A stretch of DNA of 64,000 nt from Mucilaginibacter xinganensis (GTDB lineage Bacteria > Bacteroidota > Bacteroidia > Sphingobacteriales > Sphingobacteriaceae): assembly GCA_026225055.1 (NCBI GenBank), contig JAMFSA010000086.1:80765-144764 (forward strand). Reading direction: 5' to 3'. Position numbers and translations under genes: made by a program. This document shows positions 43,550 to 51,957 of the stretch, piece after piece. The notes under the pieces are model-generated. The model saw only the letters and a list, made by a program, of their open reading frames with translations, searched no databases and had not been told where the DNA came from. Each line of letters begins with the position of its first letter. Within the stretch, counting starts at the first letter, position 1.

Positions 43550-43674
43550 TAAGGCACAGCATCTATTCTTCCCAATGGCAAGAATTTCCTTGTTAGACTT
43601 GATTTTTAAGCCATAATTATTGGCAGGATTATTTATGTTTGGGTTTTGTTTTATTTCAACCAAAAGCAAACCTT

Positions 43675-44961
43675 ATGAGTCAGGTTATTACTTCAGGAAA
43701 TTCGGCCAGGCGTATACTGGTAGCCAGTTTAATCGGCACCACCATTGAGTTTTTTGATTTTTACATATATGCCACCGCTGCAGTACTTGTTTTTCCAAAA
43801 CTGTTCTTCCCTTCGGCTGATCCTACTTCGGCTACATTGCAATCATTAGCCACATTTGCACTGGCATTTTTTGCACGGCCATTAGGCGCGGCTCTGTTCG
43901 GGCATTTTGGCGACCGTAAGGGCCGTAAAGCTACCTTGGTTGCGGCTTTAATGACCATGGGGCCATCAACCGTAGCTATTGGCTTGTTACCCGGTTATGC
44001 ATCAATAGGTATTGCAGCACCAATATTGCTGGCGTTGTTCCGTTTTGGGCAGGGTTTAGGTCTGGGCGGCGAATGGGGCGGCGCAGTATTATTAGCGACC
44101 GAAAATGCACCCGAAGGTAAAAAAGCATGGTACGGCATGTTCCCGCAGTTAGGTGCGCCAATCGGGTTCCTGATCTCCAGCGGAACCTTCCTGATACTAA
44201 GCAAGACCATGACCGACCAGCAATTCCTAAGCTATGGCTGGCGCATACCGTTTATTGCCAGCGCCATTTTAGTTTGGGTTGGTTTATATGTTCGCCTAAA
44301 AATTACCGAAACGCCCGACTTTTTAAAGGTAGTGGAGAAAAATGAGCGTGTAAGCATCCCATTTACTGAAGTATTTACCAAACATACTAAAGCCATTGTT
44401 TTAGGTACTATCGCTACTATTACCACCTTCCTGCTGTTTTATTTAATGACGGTATTTACCCTAAGCTGGGGCACAACGGCATTGCACTATACAAAATCGA
44501 ACTTTTTAATTGCGCAGATGATTTCCATGCTGTTCTTTGGTTTGGGTATCCCGATCTCAGCGGTAATGGCCGATAAGCATGGTCGCGGAAAAATGCTGAT
44601 CATCGCAACCATAGGCATTTTTATATTCGGCTTATTTTTCGCGCCATTATTCAGCACCGGTAATTTGGGGATAACCATATTGTTCCAGATTATCGGTATG
44701 TTTTTAATGGGCTTAACCTATGGGCCGATAGGAACCGCCCTTTCAGAGATCTTCCCGGCATCTGTACGTTACACCGGCGCGTCATTAGCATTTACCCTGG
44801 CGGGGATCTTAGGCGCATCGTTAACACCTTTTTTAGCCACTACGCTGGCAACCAAATATGGGCTTCCTTATGTAGGTTACTACCTATCGGTAGCTGCGGC
44901 AATAACTTTAATCGCTTTGTTTGCTGCTAACTCATCGATGAGGGATAATGCGAAGAAGTAG
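43675..44961 (+). CDS. MFS transporter, metabolite:H+ symporter (MHS) family
   Basis: A 428-residue inner-membrane transporter with 12 transmembrane helices, of the ProP/ShiA/KgtP type. Characteristic segments are GTTIEFFDFYIYATAAVLVF near the start, FGHFGDRKGRKATL in the helix 2-3 loop, RFGQGLGLGGEWGGAVL, and LTYGPIGTALSEIFPASVRYTGASL. The ATG at 43675 (MSQVITSG) is chosen; the frame extends upstream without an ATG. It probably takes up an organic acid or osmolyte with protons. It stands alone. Confidence 0.92.
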   Translation: MSQVITSGNSARRILVASLIGTTIEFFDFYIYATAAVLVFPKLFFPSADPTSATLQSLATFALAFFARPLGAALFGHFGDRKGRKATLVAALMTMGPSTVAIGLLPGYASIGIAAPILLALFRFGQGLGLGGEWGGAVLLATENAPEGKKAWYGMFPQLGAPIGFLISSGTFLILSKTMTDQQFLSYGWRIPFIASAILVWVGLYVRLKITETPDFLKVVEKNERVSIPFTEVFTKHTKAIVLGTIATITTFLLFYLMTVFTLSWGTTALHYTKSNFLIAQMISMLFFGLGIPISAVMADKHGRGKMLIIATIGIFIFGLFFAPLFSTGNLGITILFQIIGMFLMGLTYGPIGTALSEIFPASVRYTGASLAFTLAGILGASLTPFLATTLATKYGLPYVGYYLSVAAAITLIALFAANSSMRDNAKK

Positions 44962-45052
44962 TTGCTGAATTTGTAAACTTTCCGGATTGGCGGCTTCGGT
45001 TGTAAATTGAAGCCAGTGGTGGGTTACCAGTGTAGCCAAGCAATTTTTATGC

Positions 45053-45574
45053 TTAAAGATTGTACCAGTATACACCATTTACCTGTTGCTGTGCAAACTC
45101 AGTAGCAGGTGTAATTACAACTTCAAATGAGGTATTTTCTTCGGTTTCTCTATCAAAATGATTCAGATAATTATCAGGATCAAACAATTGTCTTACAGTA
45201 AGATTGTACAATCCGTTTTTAAGATCGATTTTAAGATCGGCATTGTGAGCGGCAGGAATGGAAACATCAGAAAATTGTGCGGCCATTGTCAAATCACTAT
45301 AATTAGTTAAAAATAGTTCCCCTGTAGTTACATTAATGAGTTGTTCAAATTGCCTAAAAGAATTCTTATTAGATGGCTTTTCCTGAAATGACACGAGCCA
45401 ATTCCCGCCTCCATCACCACTTGTTTGCCAAACAATAAGATTTCCCACATTAGTTTGATCAACAAAATGTGCCATTAACTGATCAAATTGCCAATCTTCG
45501 TCTATAAAGCTTTGATAACGGGCACTGTTTACAAGTGCAATAAAACCATCATCATCGATTATCTTTAATTTCAT
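45053..45574 (-). CDS. Protein of unknown function
   Basis: A 173-residue cytoplasmic-type protein without signal peptide or transmembrane helix. It is acidic, with mixed alpha/beta character, and has no recognised domain. Notable stretches are NLIVWQTSGDGGGNWLVSF and a C-terminus NGVYWYNL. It follows the small gene at 45763-45599 on the same strand, 24 bp downstream, so the two may be a pair. The role is not known. Confidence 0.65.
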   Translation of the reverse strand: MKLKIIDDDGFIALVNSARYQSFIDEDWQFDQLMAHFVDQTNVGNLIVWQTSGDGGGNWLVSFQEKPSNKNSFRQFEQLINVTTGELFLTNYSDLTMAAQFSDVSIPAAHNADLKIDLKNGLYNLTVRQLFDPDNYLNHFDRETEENTSFEVVITPATEFAQQQVNGVYWYNL

Positions 45575-45598
45575 TAATCAAGTGCTTACCAATAAATT

Positions 45599-45763
45599 TT
45601 ATTTAGCTATAAACGGTTTGTGAATTATTGAAGCTTTGCTCATGGTTTGCTGGATCTTATATAAGCGGGTAGCCATTTCAAAGCGTTCTTTATAACTACG
45701 CTTCAGGCCTTCTTTTAAAAGTTCCAGTTCAGCTTCATTAAATGTTTGCTCTGTTTTTTTCAT
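45599..45763 (-). CDS. Small helical protein of unknown function
   Basis: A 54-residue protein, highly charged and helical (EAELELLKEGLKRSYKERFE, then ATRLYKIQQTMSKASIIHK). The ATG at 45763 is preferred over one nine codons upstream. From memory, similar short proteins in Bacteroidota stand in front of nucleotidyltransferase-type genes in toxin-antitoxin-like pairs; this needs a search, and the gene downstream here is not a nucleotidyltransferase. Confidence 0.55.
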   Translation of the reverse strand: MKKTEQTFNEAELELLKEGLKRSYKERFEMATRLYKIQQTMSKASIIHKPFIAK

Positions 45764-46049
45764 TTTGAGATTGCGGATAAACCTAATCAAATTTATACAA
45801 AAGGTTACGATTAATCAATTATTGCCGATAAGTATTGAACACTAATTTGCAAACTTGCTTCTTCCGGTTTATGAATTACCCCCCGATTGCAATGCAAATT
45901 AGTCGACAATCAAATACGATCAGTACCGTGAATTGTCCTATCACTACCACCAATGGTGCATTGCGGTATAAAAGTTGAGTATGTTTCTTTGCATTGCACA
46001 TTTATGAGTGATCATAACTATGCATTAAACATTTATTAATCAATTTACC

Positions 46050-47036
46050 ATGCGAATAGTTACCCTTGAAGAACATATCTCATTTCCGGAAATGGCGAAT
46101 AAAATACCTAAAAATGCTTTGGGTGGTTTTGGCCAGTCGGCAGTTATGCAGCGAATAGCCCCAAAGTTGGCCGATATTACCGGTGAGCGTTTAACATCGA
46201 TGGATGATAACGGTATTACTGTGCAGGTTCTGTCTGTGGATAGCTCGGGCGCTAACCTGTTAAGTTCGGGTGAGGGTCCTGCTTTTGCCATGCAATATAA
46301 TGACCTGATTGCCGAAAAGATCGCTGGCTTTGAGGATCGGTTTACGGCGTTTGCCCATCTGCCGATGACGGCTCCCCTCGCCGCGGCTGATGAACTGGAA
46401 CGCGCGGTAAAAGAATACAATTTTCGCGGTGCCATGATCCGTGGATTAACGCAGGATAAGTTTTTAGATCAACCTGAATTTGCACCGATATTTGAACGTG
46501 CCGAAAAGCTGGATGTGCCTATTTATCTGCACCCCGGCCTGCCGCCAAAAGGAGTAGCCGATATTTACTATAGCGGATTGCCCAATTATACAGGCATGGC
46601 AGAAGCTTTAGCCTGCTATGGCTGGGGATGGCACCAAGAAACCGCGCTGCATGTTTTACGCTTACTATTTTCGGGTGTTTTTGATCAATATCCAAAATTA
46701 AAATTAGTTATCGGCCATATGGGAGAAATGCTGCCGATGATGATGGCAAGGTCGGAGAAGGCATTTAAACCTGGGAACGGAGGCGCCAATCAGCGTACGC
46801 TTACCGATACTTTCCGCGAACAGGTTCATATCACCACCAGCGGCTTTTTTACCCAGCCGCCATTAAAAATTGCTTTGGATACTTTTGGTATTGATAATAT
46901 TATGTTTTCTGTCGACTATCCGTTCAGCACAAACGAAATGGGTATTGAATTTTTAAATGCGATTGAACTCCCTGATGAGCAAATAGCAAAAATTGCCCAT
47001 GGCAATGCGGATAAGCTATTGAATTTAAAGGCATAG
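46050..47036 (+). CDS. Amidohydrolase-2 family protein, probable decarboxylase type
   Basis: A 328-residue TIM-barrel metal enzyme of the ACMSD/gamma-resorcylate decarboxylase group. The N-terminal VTLEEH replaces the common HxH by an E-x-H-like start, as in resorcylate decarboxylases. IYLHPGLPP, VIGHMGEMLPMMMAR and the metal-binding aspartate in MFSVDYPF follow in the family order. It would decarboxylate an aromatic or unsaturated carboxylic acid, or hydrolyse a related compound. It is a single gene, cytoplasmic, with no linked aromatic degradation genes, so the substrate is open. Confidence 0.85.
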   Translation: MRIVTLEEHISFPEMANKIPKNALGGFGQSAVMQRIAPKLADITGERLTSMDDNGITVQVLSVDSSGANLLSSGEGPAFAMQYNDLIAEKIAGFEDRFTAFAHLPMTAPLAAADELERAVKEYNFRGAMIRGLTQDKFLDQPEFAPIFERAEKLDVPIYLHPGLPPKGVADIYYSGLPNYTGMAEALACYGWGWHQETALHVLRLLFSGVFDQYPKLKLVIGHMGEMLPMMMARSEKAFKPGNGGANQRTLTDTFREQVHITTSGFFTQPPLKIALDTFGIDNIMFSVDYPFSTNEMGIEFLNAIELPDEQIAKIAHGNADKLLNLKA

Positions 47037-47224
47037 AGGCTTTTTTGTAACGATAAGGCAATCCTATAAAGCAGGTATAAGGATTTTATTAACCATTATT
47101 AACATTTTGTTATTGCTTAAATAACCTCACCGCAAATTCAAAGGCTTTATTTTGCGGCTATGCTTTTCAACGCTAATAACAAAATACTCCAACATTATAC
47201 ATCCTACTACCCCGTATTTATTTT

Positions 47225-48037
47225 ATGAAAACCTTTTTTGCATTAGCATTATCTATTTGCACATTGCACAGCTACGCCCAAACTGCAACGTTACCCGAAA
47301 GCAAACATAAATTTATAGTGATTGCTCACCGCGGGCAGCATACCGAAGTGCCGGAGAACACCATCGAATCTTTTGAAGAAGCCATAAAAACCACCGTGGA
47401 TTATGTGGAGATAGACCTCCGCACCACCAAAGACAGCGTACTGGTTATTATGCACGATGCCACTGTTAACCGCATGACCAACGGCACCGGAAAAATAAGC
47501 GACCTTACCTATGCCGAGATACAAAAGCTACATGTTACTGATAAAACAAACCCAACAGGTAAAACATACCCGGTACCTACATTTGCCGAGGTGCTGAAAA
47601 CCTGCAAGAACAGGATTAATATTTATCTTGATTTTAAAGATGCCAGCGTTGCACAGTCTTACCAGATGATAAAAAAGTATGGCATGGAAAAACAAGTAAT
47701 AGTTTATATAAACGAACCACATCAATACACCGAATGGAAAGCGCTTGTACCCGAAATGCCTTTGATGTTAAGCTTACCCGGTAATGTAAAAACGGTAGAT
47801 GAACTAAACAAATTTCTATCAAAAACACCAATTGCTTTGTTAGATGGCGATTACAGCGACTACACTCCAACTACCCTAAAAGCGGCAGCAGATGCAGGCG
47901 TAACCGCATGGCCCGATATTCAAAGCCCCGATGAAGCTAAAAACTGGGACAAAGCATTTGCTATTGGGTTTAAAGGATTACAAACGGATCATCCTGGAGC
48001 TTTGATAGATTATTTGGAGAAGAAGGGGTTGAGGTAG
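47225..48037 (+). CDS. Secreted glycerophosphodiester phosphodiesterase
   Basis: A 270-residue periplasmic enzyme with a signal peptide (cleavage near residue 19, LHSYAQ). The GDPD barrel begins with VIAHRGQHTEVPENTIESF, continues with VEIDLRTTKDSVLVIMHDATVNRMTNGTG, and ends with a typical GFKGLQTDHPGALIDYL. These supply the metal ligands (E-x-D) and both catalytic histidines. It splits glycerophosphodiesters into glycerol-3-phosphate and an alcohol. It stands alone and ends before a hairpin terminator. Confidence 0.94.
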   Translation: MKTFFALALSICTLHSYAQTATLPESKHKFIVIAHRGQHTEVPENTIESFEEAIKTTVDYVEIDLRTTKDSVLVIMHDATVNRMTNGTGKISDLTYAEIQKLHVTDKTNPTGKTYPVPTFAEVLKTCKNRINIYLDFKDASVAQSYQMIKKYGMEKQVIVYINEPHQYTEWKALVPEMPLMLSLPGNVKTVDELNKFLSKTPIALLDGDYSDYTPTTLKAAADAGVTAWPDIQSPDEAKNWDKAFAIGFKGLQTDHPGALIDYLEKKGLR

Positions 48038-48049
48038 ATTATAAAACAA

Positions 48050-48082
48050 CAAAGCCCTGATGTGATAAACATCAGGGCTTTG
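48050..48082. terminator. Hairpin between the phosphodiesterase and tRNA genes
   Basis: CAAAGCCCTGATG and CATCAGGGCTTTG form a perfect 13-bp stem around TGATAAA. A T-rich tract follows on the minus strand (TTGTTGTTTTAT), so it can end both the plus-strand gene and the minus-strand tRNA. Confidence 0.8.
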
Positions 48083-48112
48083 TACCCAGAGCCAGTCGAG
48101 CCGGCTAATATG

Positions 48113-48183
48113 TTTTCCTAAATGGATTCGAACCACTATCTTCTGAACCAGAATCAGACATGTTACCCTTGCACCATAGGAAA
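48113..48183 (-). tRNA. tRNA-Gln (anticodon CTG)
   Basis: The minus strand folds as a 71-nt cloverleaf. The acceptor stem TTTCCTA/TAGGAAA has the weak U1-A72 pair typical of tRNA-Gln, the anticodon stem is TCTGA/TCAGA with loop TTCTGGT (anticodon CTG at 48151-48149), and the T arm is AGTGG-TTCGAAT-CCATT. The CCA end is not encoded, as usual in this phylum. It reads CAG codons. Confidence 0.93.
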
Positions 48184-48364
48184 ATCTGGCTGCCTTGGCA
48201 GGCTTGCTGGTGCAAATATCCTAAAACCTATCAATTTAAAAAAATAATACTTTAAATACTTGGTAAGGGCATTGTTAAATTTTAGCAAATTTTAACAAAT
48301 GGCATAAGGCTATTTTCAATAAAACATCGTTACTTTATTCAGGAATTAACATCCTCAACATAAA

Positions 48365-48808
48365 ATGATGAAATTAAAACTGCCTTTAATCGCCTGCCTG
48401 CTTATTGTACTATCGGCATGCAGCACTATTAAAAAGGATGAGCACAGCAGCGTGGTTGATGCCAGGATAAACAATATAGTTTGGGATGTAGTATCATTTA
48501 ATGGCAAAACACTTAATGTAAGGAATTACGGGAATGGCCTGCCATCTATCACCTTTGAAATGCAGGATAATAAGATAAACGGCAGCGATGGCTGTAATAC
48601 TTTTATGGGTGTAGCCAGTTATAAAGGCAATAATATTACTGCCGGGCCAATAGCTACCACCCAAATGGCCTGCCCTGGAAATACCATCTCGGCTGATTTT
48701 TACGAAGCCTTAGCCTCGAAACACCTAAGCTGGGCCTTAACTGGTGATGGCACACTGCGCCTGCTGGTAAATGACGCGGAAGTGATGGCGCTGAAGGAAA
48801 GACAATAA
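48365..48808 (+). CDS. META-domain (HslJ-like) lipoprotein
   Basis: A 147-residue lipoprotein. The signal sequence ends in LLIVLSAC with the lipid-attachment cysteine at residue 19. The rest is one META domain with IVWDVVSFNGK, the conserved NGSDGCNTFMGVASYKG and the strand ITAGPIATTQMACPG, as in HslJ. Such proteins have been linked to novobiocin or heat-stress tolerance in enterobacteria; the biochemical role is unknown. It precedes a small DUF2019-type gene by 36 bp. Confidence 0.87.
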   Translation: MMKLKLPLIACLLIVLSACSTIKKDEHSSVVDARINNIVWDVVSFNGKTLNVRNYGNGLPSITFEMQDNKINGSDGCNTFMGVASYKGNNITAGPIATTQMACPGNTISADFYEALASKHLSWALTGDGTLRLLVNDAEVMALKERQ

Positions 48809-48844
48809 TGTTGAAGCGAATATTGAGATCGTAATAAATACAAA

Positions 48845-49192
48845 ATGACTCCTTCCATTGTTAGCATAGATGAAGCGATTAATACTGTAATTGATTCTTC
48901 AAAAATTCACGCACAGGCAACTAAAACAGGTAAGTATAAAATTGCTAATAAAAATTATTATCTCATCAATACAGCAATTGCTTACTTAAAAGAAAATAAT
49001 GGACTTGGGAGTTTGAGGGAGTTACTGACCTCAGATGAGGTGAGCGTTAAAGTTTGGGTAGCTTCATATTTAATAAAAGATGGCGACCAACAAGCAATCT
49101 CTGTGCTGGAAGAAATTGTATCCTTATCAATTCCTCATCAATCATTTGCGGCAGAACTGTTGCTAAGTGATTGGAGAAAAAATAATTCATAA
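48845..49192 (+). CDS. DUF2019-like small helical-repeat protein
   Basis: A 115-residue cytoplasmic protein made of short helices in a HEAT-like pattern (LRELLTSDEVSVKVWVASYL, then AISVLEEIVSL and FAAELLLSDWRK). This order of segments recalls DUF2019 proteins, some of which look like immunity factors beside toxins. No toxin gene is next to it here. It is probably read separately from the META lipoprotein gene. Function unknown. Confidence 0.7.
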   Translation: MTPSIVSIDEAINTVIDSSKIHAQATKTGKYKIANKNYYLINTAIAYLKENNGLGSLRELLTSDEVSVKVWVASYLIKDGDQQAISVLEEIVSLSIPHQSFAAELLLSDWRKNNS

Positions 49193-49213
49193 TTAATACT
49201 TCAAGATTTAGAT

Positions 49214-49246
49214 AGACTTACGAAGTTTTGAAAACTTCGTAAGTCT
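49214..49246. repeat. 33-bp near-perfect palindrome
   Basis: AGACTTACGAAGTTTT and its exact complement flank a single G. It lies between the convergent DUF2019-like and aldolase genes and can act as a transcript-end hairpin. From memory, this GACTTACGAAGTTTT type of palindrome recurs in related genomes. Confidence 0.7.
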
Positions 49247-49261
49247 TAAATATAATGCCAA

Positions 49262-50320
49262 CTAAGCCACAGTTATCTCATTAGCCAAATACACATCCTG
49301 TACTGCCCTGATGATCTTTACGCCTTCATCAAACGGGCGCTGGAAGGCTTTACGGCCCATTATTAAGCCTGAACCGCCTGCTCTTTTATTAATTATCGCA
49401 TTTTTAACGGTTTCGGCAAAGTCGCTTGCTCCGGCTGATTCACCGCCTGAGTTGATCAGTCCGGCACGCCCCATGTAGCAATTGGCTACCTGGTAGCGGC
49501 ACAAATCGATAGGGTGGTCAGTAGATAGTTTACTGTACATCAGCGGATCGGTTTTACCGAAGCCTATTTTGGTGAAACCTCCATTTACATCAGGCAGCTT
49601 TTGTTTAATAATATCAGCCTGGATAGTTATACCTAAGTGATTGGCCTGACCTGTTATATCTGCCGATGTTTCGTAGTTTACGCCGTCCTTTTTGAAATCG
49701 TTGTTACGCGTGTAGCACCATAATACGGTAGCCAAACCCAGCTCATGCGCGCGCTCAAATGCTTTTGATACTTCTATAATTTGCCTGTCCGATTCTTCTG
49801 AACCAAAATAGATGGTAGCACCTACTGCCGCTGCACCCAAATTCCAGGCATCATCAACCGACCCGAACATGATCTGGTTGTACTTGGTTGGGAAGGTTAA
49901 CAGCTCGTTATGGTTGATCTTTACAATGAAAGGTATTTTATGGGCATACTTACGGGCCACCATAGCCAGGTTACCAAAGGTAGTGGCAACGGCATTACAT
50001 TCAGCCTCGATAGCCAGTTTCAGGATGTTCTCCGGATCGAAATACAATGGATTTTTAGCAAACGACGCGCCTGCTGTATGCTCGATCCCCTGATCTACCG
50101 GCAAAATTGACATATAACCTGTGCCCGCTAAACGCCCGTGATTATGTATGGCAGATAGATTACGGATCACCTGCGGGTTACGGTTGCTATCCAAAAATAT
50201 TTTATCAATAAAATCAGGCGATGGAAGATGCAATGTTTCCTTTGGAAAAGTTTCACTTTTGTGGTTCAGCAAACTGTCGGCATCCTTACCAAGCAGTTCC
50301 AGTATTTCGTTATAGGCCAT
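49262..50320 (-). CDS. fbaB: Class I fructose-bisphosphate aldolase (FbaB/DhnA type)
   Basis: Splits fructose-1,6-bisphosphate into two triose phosphates through a Schiff-base lysine. The 352-residue length is normal for the bacterial class I archaeal-type enzyme. Family segments are [46 protein letters not shown], the ADIIKQKLP region and [10 protein letters not shown], with a late [12 protein letters not shown] phosphate-binding motif. It stands alone and has its own ATG at 50320. Cytoplasmic, glycolysis/gluconeogenesis. Confidence 0.94.
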   Translation of the reverse strand: MAYNEILELLGKDADSLLNHKSETFPKETLHLPSPDFIDKIFLDSNRNPQVIRNLSAIHNHGRLAGTGYMSILPVDQGIEHTAGASFAKNPLYFDPENILKLAIEAECNAVATTFGNLAMVARKYAHKIPFIVKINHNELLTFPTKYNQIMFGSVDDAWNLGAAAVGATIYFGSEESDRQIIEVSKAFERAHELGLATVLWCYTRNNDFKKDGVNYETSADITGQANHLGITIQADIIKQKLPDVNGGFTKIGFGKTDPLMYSKLSTDHPIDLCRYQVANCYMGRAGLINSGGESAGASDFAETVKNAIINKRAGGSGLIMGRKAFQRPFDEGVKIIRAVQDVYLANEITVA

Positions 50321-50470
50321 AAGTAAATTTAGTTGAATTTATAACATAAAGTTCGGTTTATTGTTGTTAAAATTCTGTCTAAATTATGTAACGTTATTAT
50401 TTCTTTGCGCGAGGGTAAAGCCCTTAAAAAGTATTGCTAATTTAGCGCGCTCAACAGCCTCAGTATCTAT

Positions 50471-51307
50471 ATGTCGGTATTAGTATTTACGCTTATTATA
50501 CTTATTGGTTCATACTTTGCCGGTCTGCTGGGTTCATTAACGGGGCTTGGGGGTGGTTTCGTAATTATCCCTTTGCTTACCCTGTTACTGCATGTTGATA
50601 TTCATTATGCTATCGGCGCTTCGCTGGTATCGGTTATAGCTACATCATCAGGCTCGGCGGCAGCTTATGTGCGCGAGGGCATTACTAATATACGGCTGGG
50701 CATGTTCCTGGAGATAGCCACCACAGCAGGCGCCATGACGGGGGCCATCCTGGCGGTATATATCCCCACCCATTACATCGCTATTTTATTGGGCGTTATC
50801 CTCATCTTTTCGGCTGTAATGTCGCTCAGAAAAAAATCAGAGCAAATAGTAAAACATAAAAGCCAGTGGGCCGAAAAACTGAAGCTGAACAGCAACTACC
50901 CCACCGCGCAAGGCACTGTTAATTATAGCGTTACCAAAGTAGGCGGCGGGTTTGTGATGATGCTGTTTGCAGGTGTTCTATCCGGTTTATTGGGCGTTGG
51001 CTCAGGCGCGCTAAAGGTGCTGGCTATGGATACTATTATGCGTATCCCCTTCAAGGTATCAACCACTACCAGCAATTTTATGATAGGCGTTACCGCAGCA
51101 GCAAGCGCTGTTGTGTATTTGCAGCGCGGATACATCGATCCGGGGATCTCAATGCCTGTAGTTATTGGTGTATTGTTAGGCGCTTTAAGCGGATCGAAAA
51201 TATTGGTACATACACAATCATCGGGCTGGCTGCGCTGGGTATTTGCAGTTGTGGTTGCTTTTTTAGCTTCGCAGATGATCTATAACGGCATAATCGGGAA
51301 AATATAA
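50471..51307 (+). CDS. TauE/SafE family sulfite/organosulfonate exporter-like protein
   Basis: A 278-residue inner-membrane protein with about eight transmembrane helices. Two homologous halves carry the family motif: LLGSLTGLGGGFVIIPLL near the start and GVLSGLLGVGSGALKVLAM in the second half. It transports small anions such as sulfite, sulfoacetate or similar compounds; the substrate is unknown. The stop is 1 bp before the DUF1634 gene, so the two form an operon, a pairing common in bacteria. Confidence 0.9.
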   Translation: MSVLVFTLIILIGSYFAGLLGSLTGLGGGFVIIPLLTLLLHVDIHYAIGASLVSVIATSSGSAAAYVREGITNIRLGMFLEIATTAGAMTGAILAVYIPTHYIAILLGVILIFSAVMSLRKKSEQIVKHKSQWAEKLKLNSNYPTAQGTVNYSVTKVGGGFVMMLFAGVLSGLLGVGSGALKVLAMDTIMRIPFKVSTTTSNFMIGVTAAASAVVYLQRGYIDPGISMPVVIGVLLGALSGSKILVHTQSSGWLRWVFAVVVAFLASQMIYNGIIGKI

Positions 51308-51308
51308 C

Positions 51309-51698
51309 ATGGCACAGAGACCCCGTTTTAAGGATACAGATATGCAGGTCGTTATTGGCTGGGTACTGCGCATTGGTGTAATTGTATCCATCAGCATCGT
51401 ATTTTTCGGTGGCATTATTTTCTTGTACAGGCACGGCCATGAGGTAGCAAATCATCACAAATTTGTTGGCATCCCCGATTTTATACAAACCTTTGGCGGC
51501 ATTATACACGGAATATTTACCTTCAGAGGGCAGGCTATTATACAGTTTGGCATCATTTTGCTCATCGCTACGCCCATACTCCGGGTTATATTTTCAACCA
51601 TAGGCTTTGTGCTCGAGAAGGATAAACTTTACATATTCATTAGCCTGCTGGTACTGCTTATAATATTCGCAAGTATGCTAAGCGGGCATGCCGGTTAA
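51309..51698 (+). CDS. DUF1634 membrane protein
   Basis: A 129-residue inner-membrane protein with three hydrophobic segments (about residues 16-38, 72-95 and 104-124). The pattern of VIGWVLRIGVIVSISIVFFG at the start and IIQFGIILLIATPILRV in the middle is that of DUF1634, a family encoded next to TauE/SafE permeases. It is probably an accessory subunit of the exporter. Confidence 0.85.
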   Translation: MAQRPRFKDTDMQVVIGWVLRIGVIVSISIVFFGGIIFLYRHGHEVANHHKFVGIPDFIQTFGGIIHGIFTFRGQAIIQFGIILLIATPILRVIFSTIGFVLEKDKLYIFISLLVLLIIFASMLSGHAG

Positions 51699-51742
51699 CA
51701 TTTTTAAAAACAATTTACCGTGTTTGCGCTGTTATAACTATA

Positions 51743-51955
51743 ATGCAGAGGCATCCGGTACATTCATCAGTTTTAGAAAGCGTGGGCTATGATGCTGGCA
51801 CTAAAATTCTTGAACTTGAGTTTAGGGAAGGCGGCGTATGGGATTATTTCGACTTTCCAAAGCTAACTTATCACAGGTTTATTAAAGCAGAATCGCTGGG
51901 TAAGTTTTTTGTAAAGCGAATAAAAGGCAAATATCCCGAGATAAGAATTAAGTGA
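51743..51955 (+). CDS. KTSC domain protein
   Basis: A 70-residue protein that consists of one KTSC domain: HSSVLESVGYDAGTKILELEF, then WDYFDFPKLTYHRFIKAESLGKFF. The family is named for similar residues near the lysyl-tRNA synthetase C-terminus; its function is unknown. Its stop lies 2 bp before the end of the convergent TonB-dependent receptor gene. Confidence 0.85.
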   Translation: MQRHPVHSSVLESVGYDAGTKILELEFREGGVWDYFDFPKLTYHRFIKAESLGKFFVKRIKGKYPEIRIK

Positions 51956-51957
51956 AC

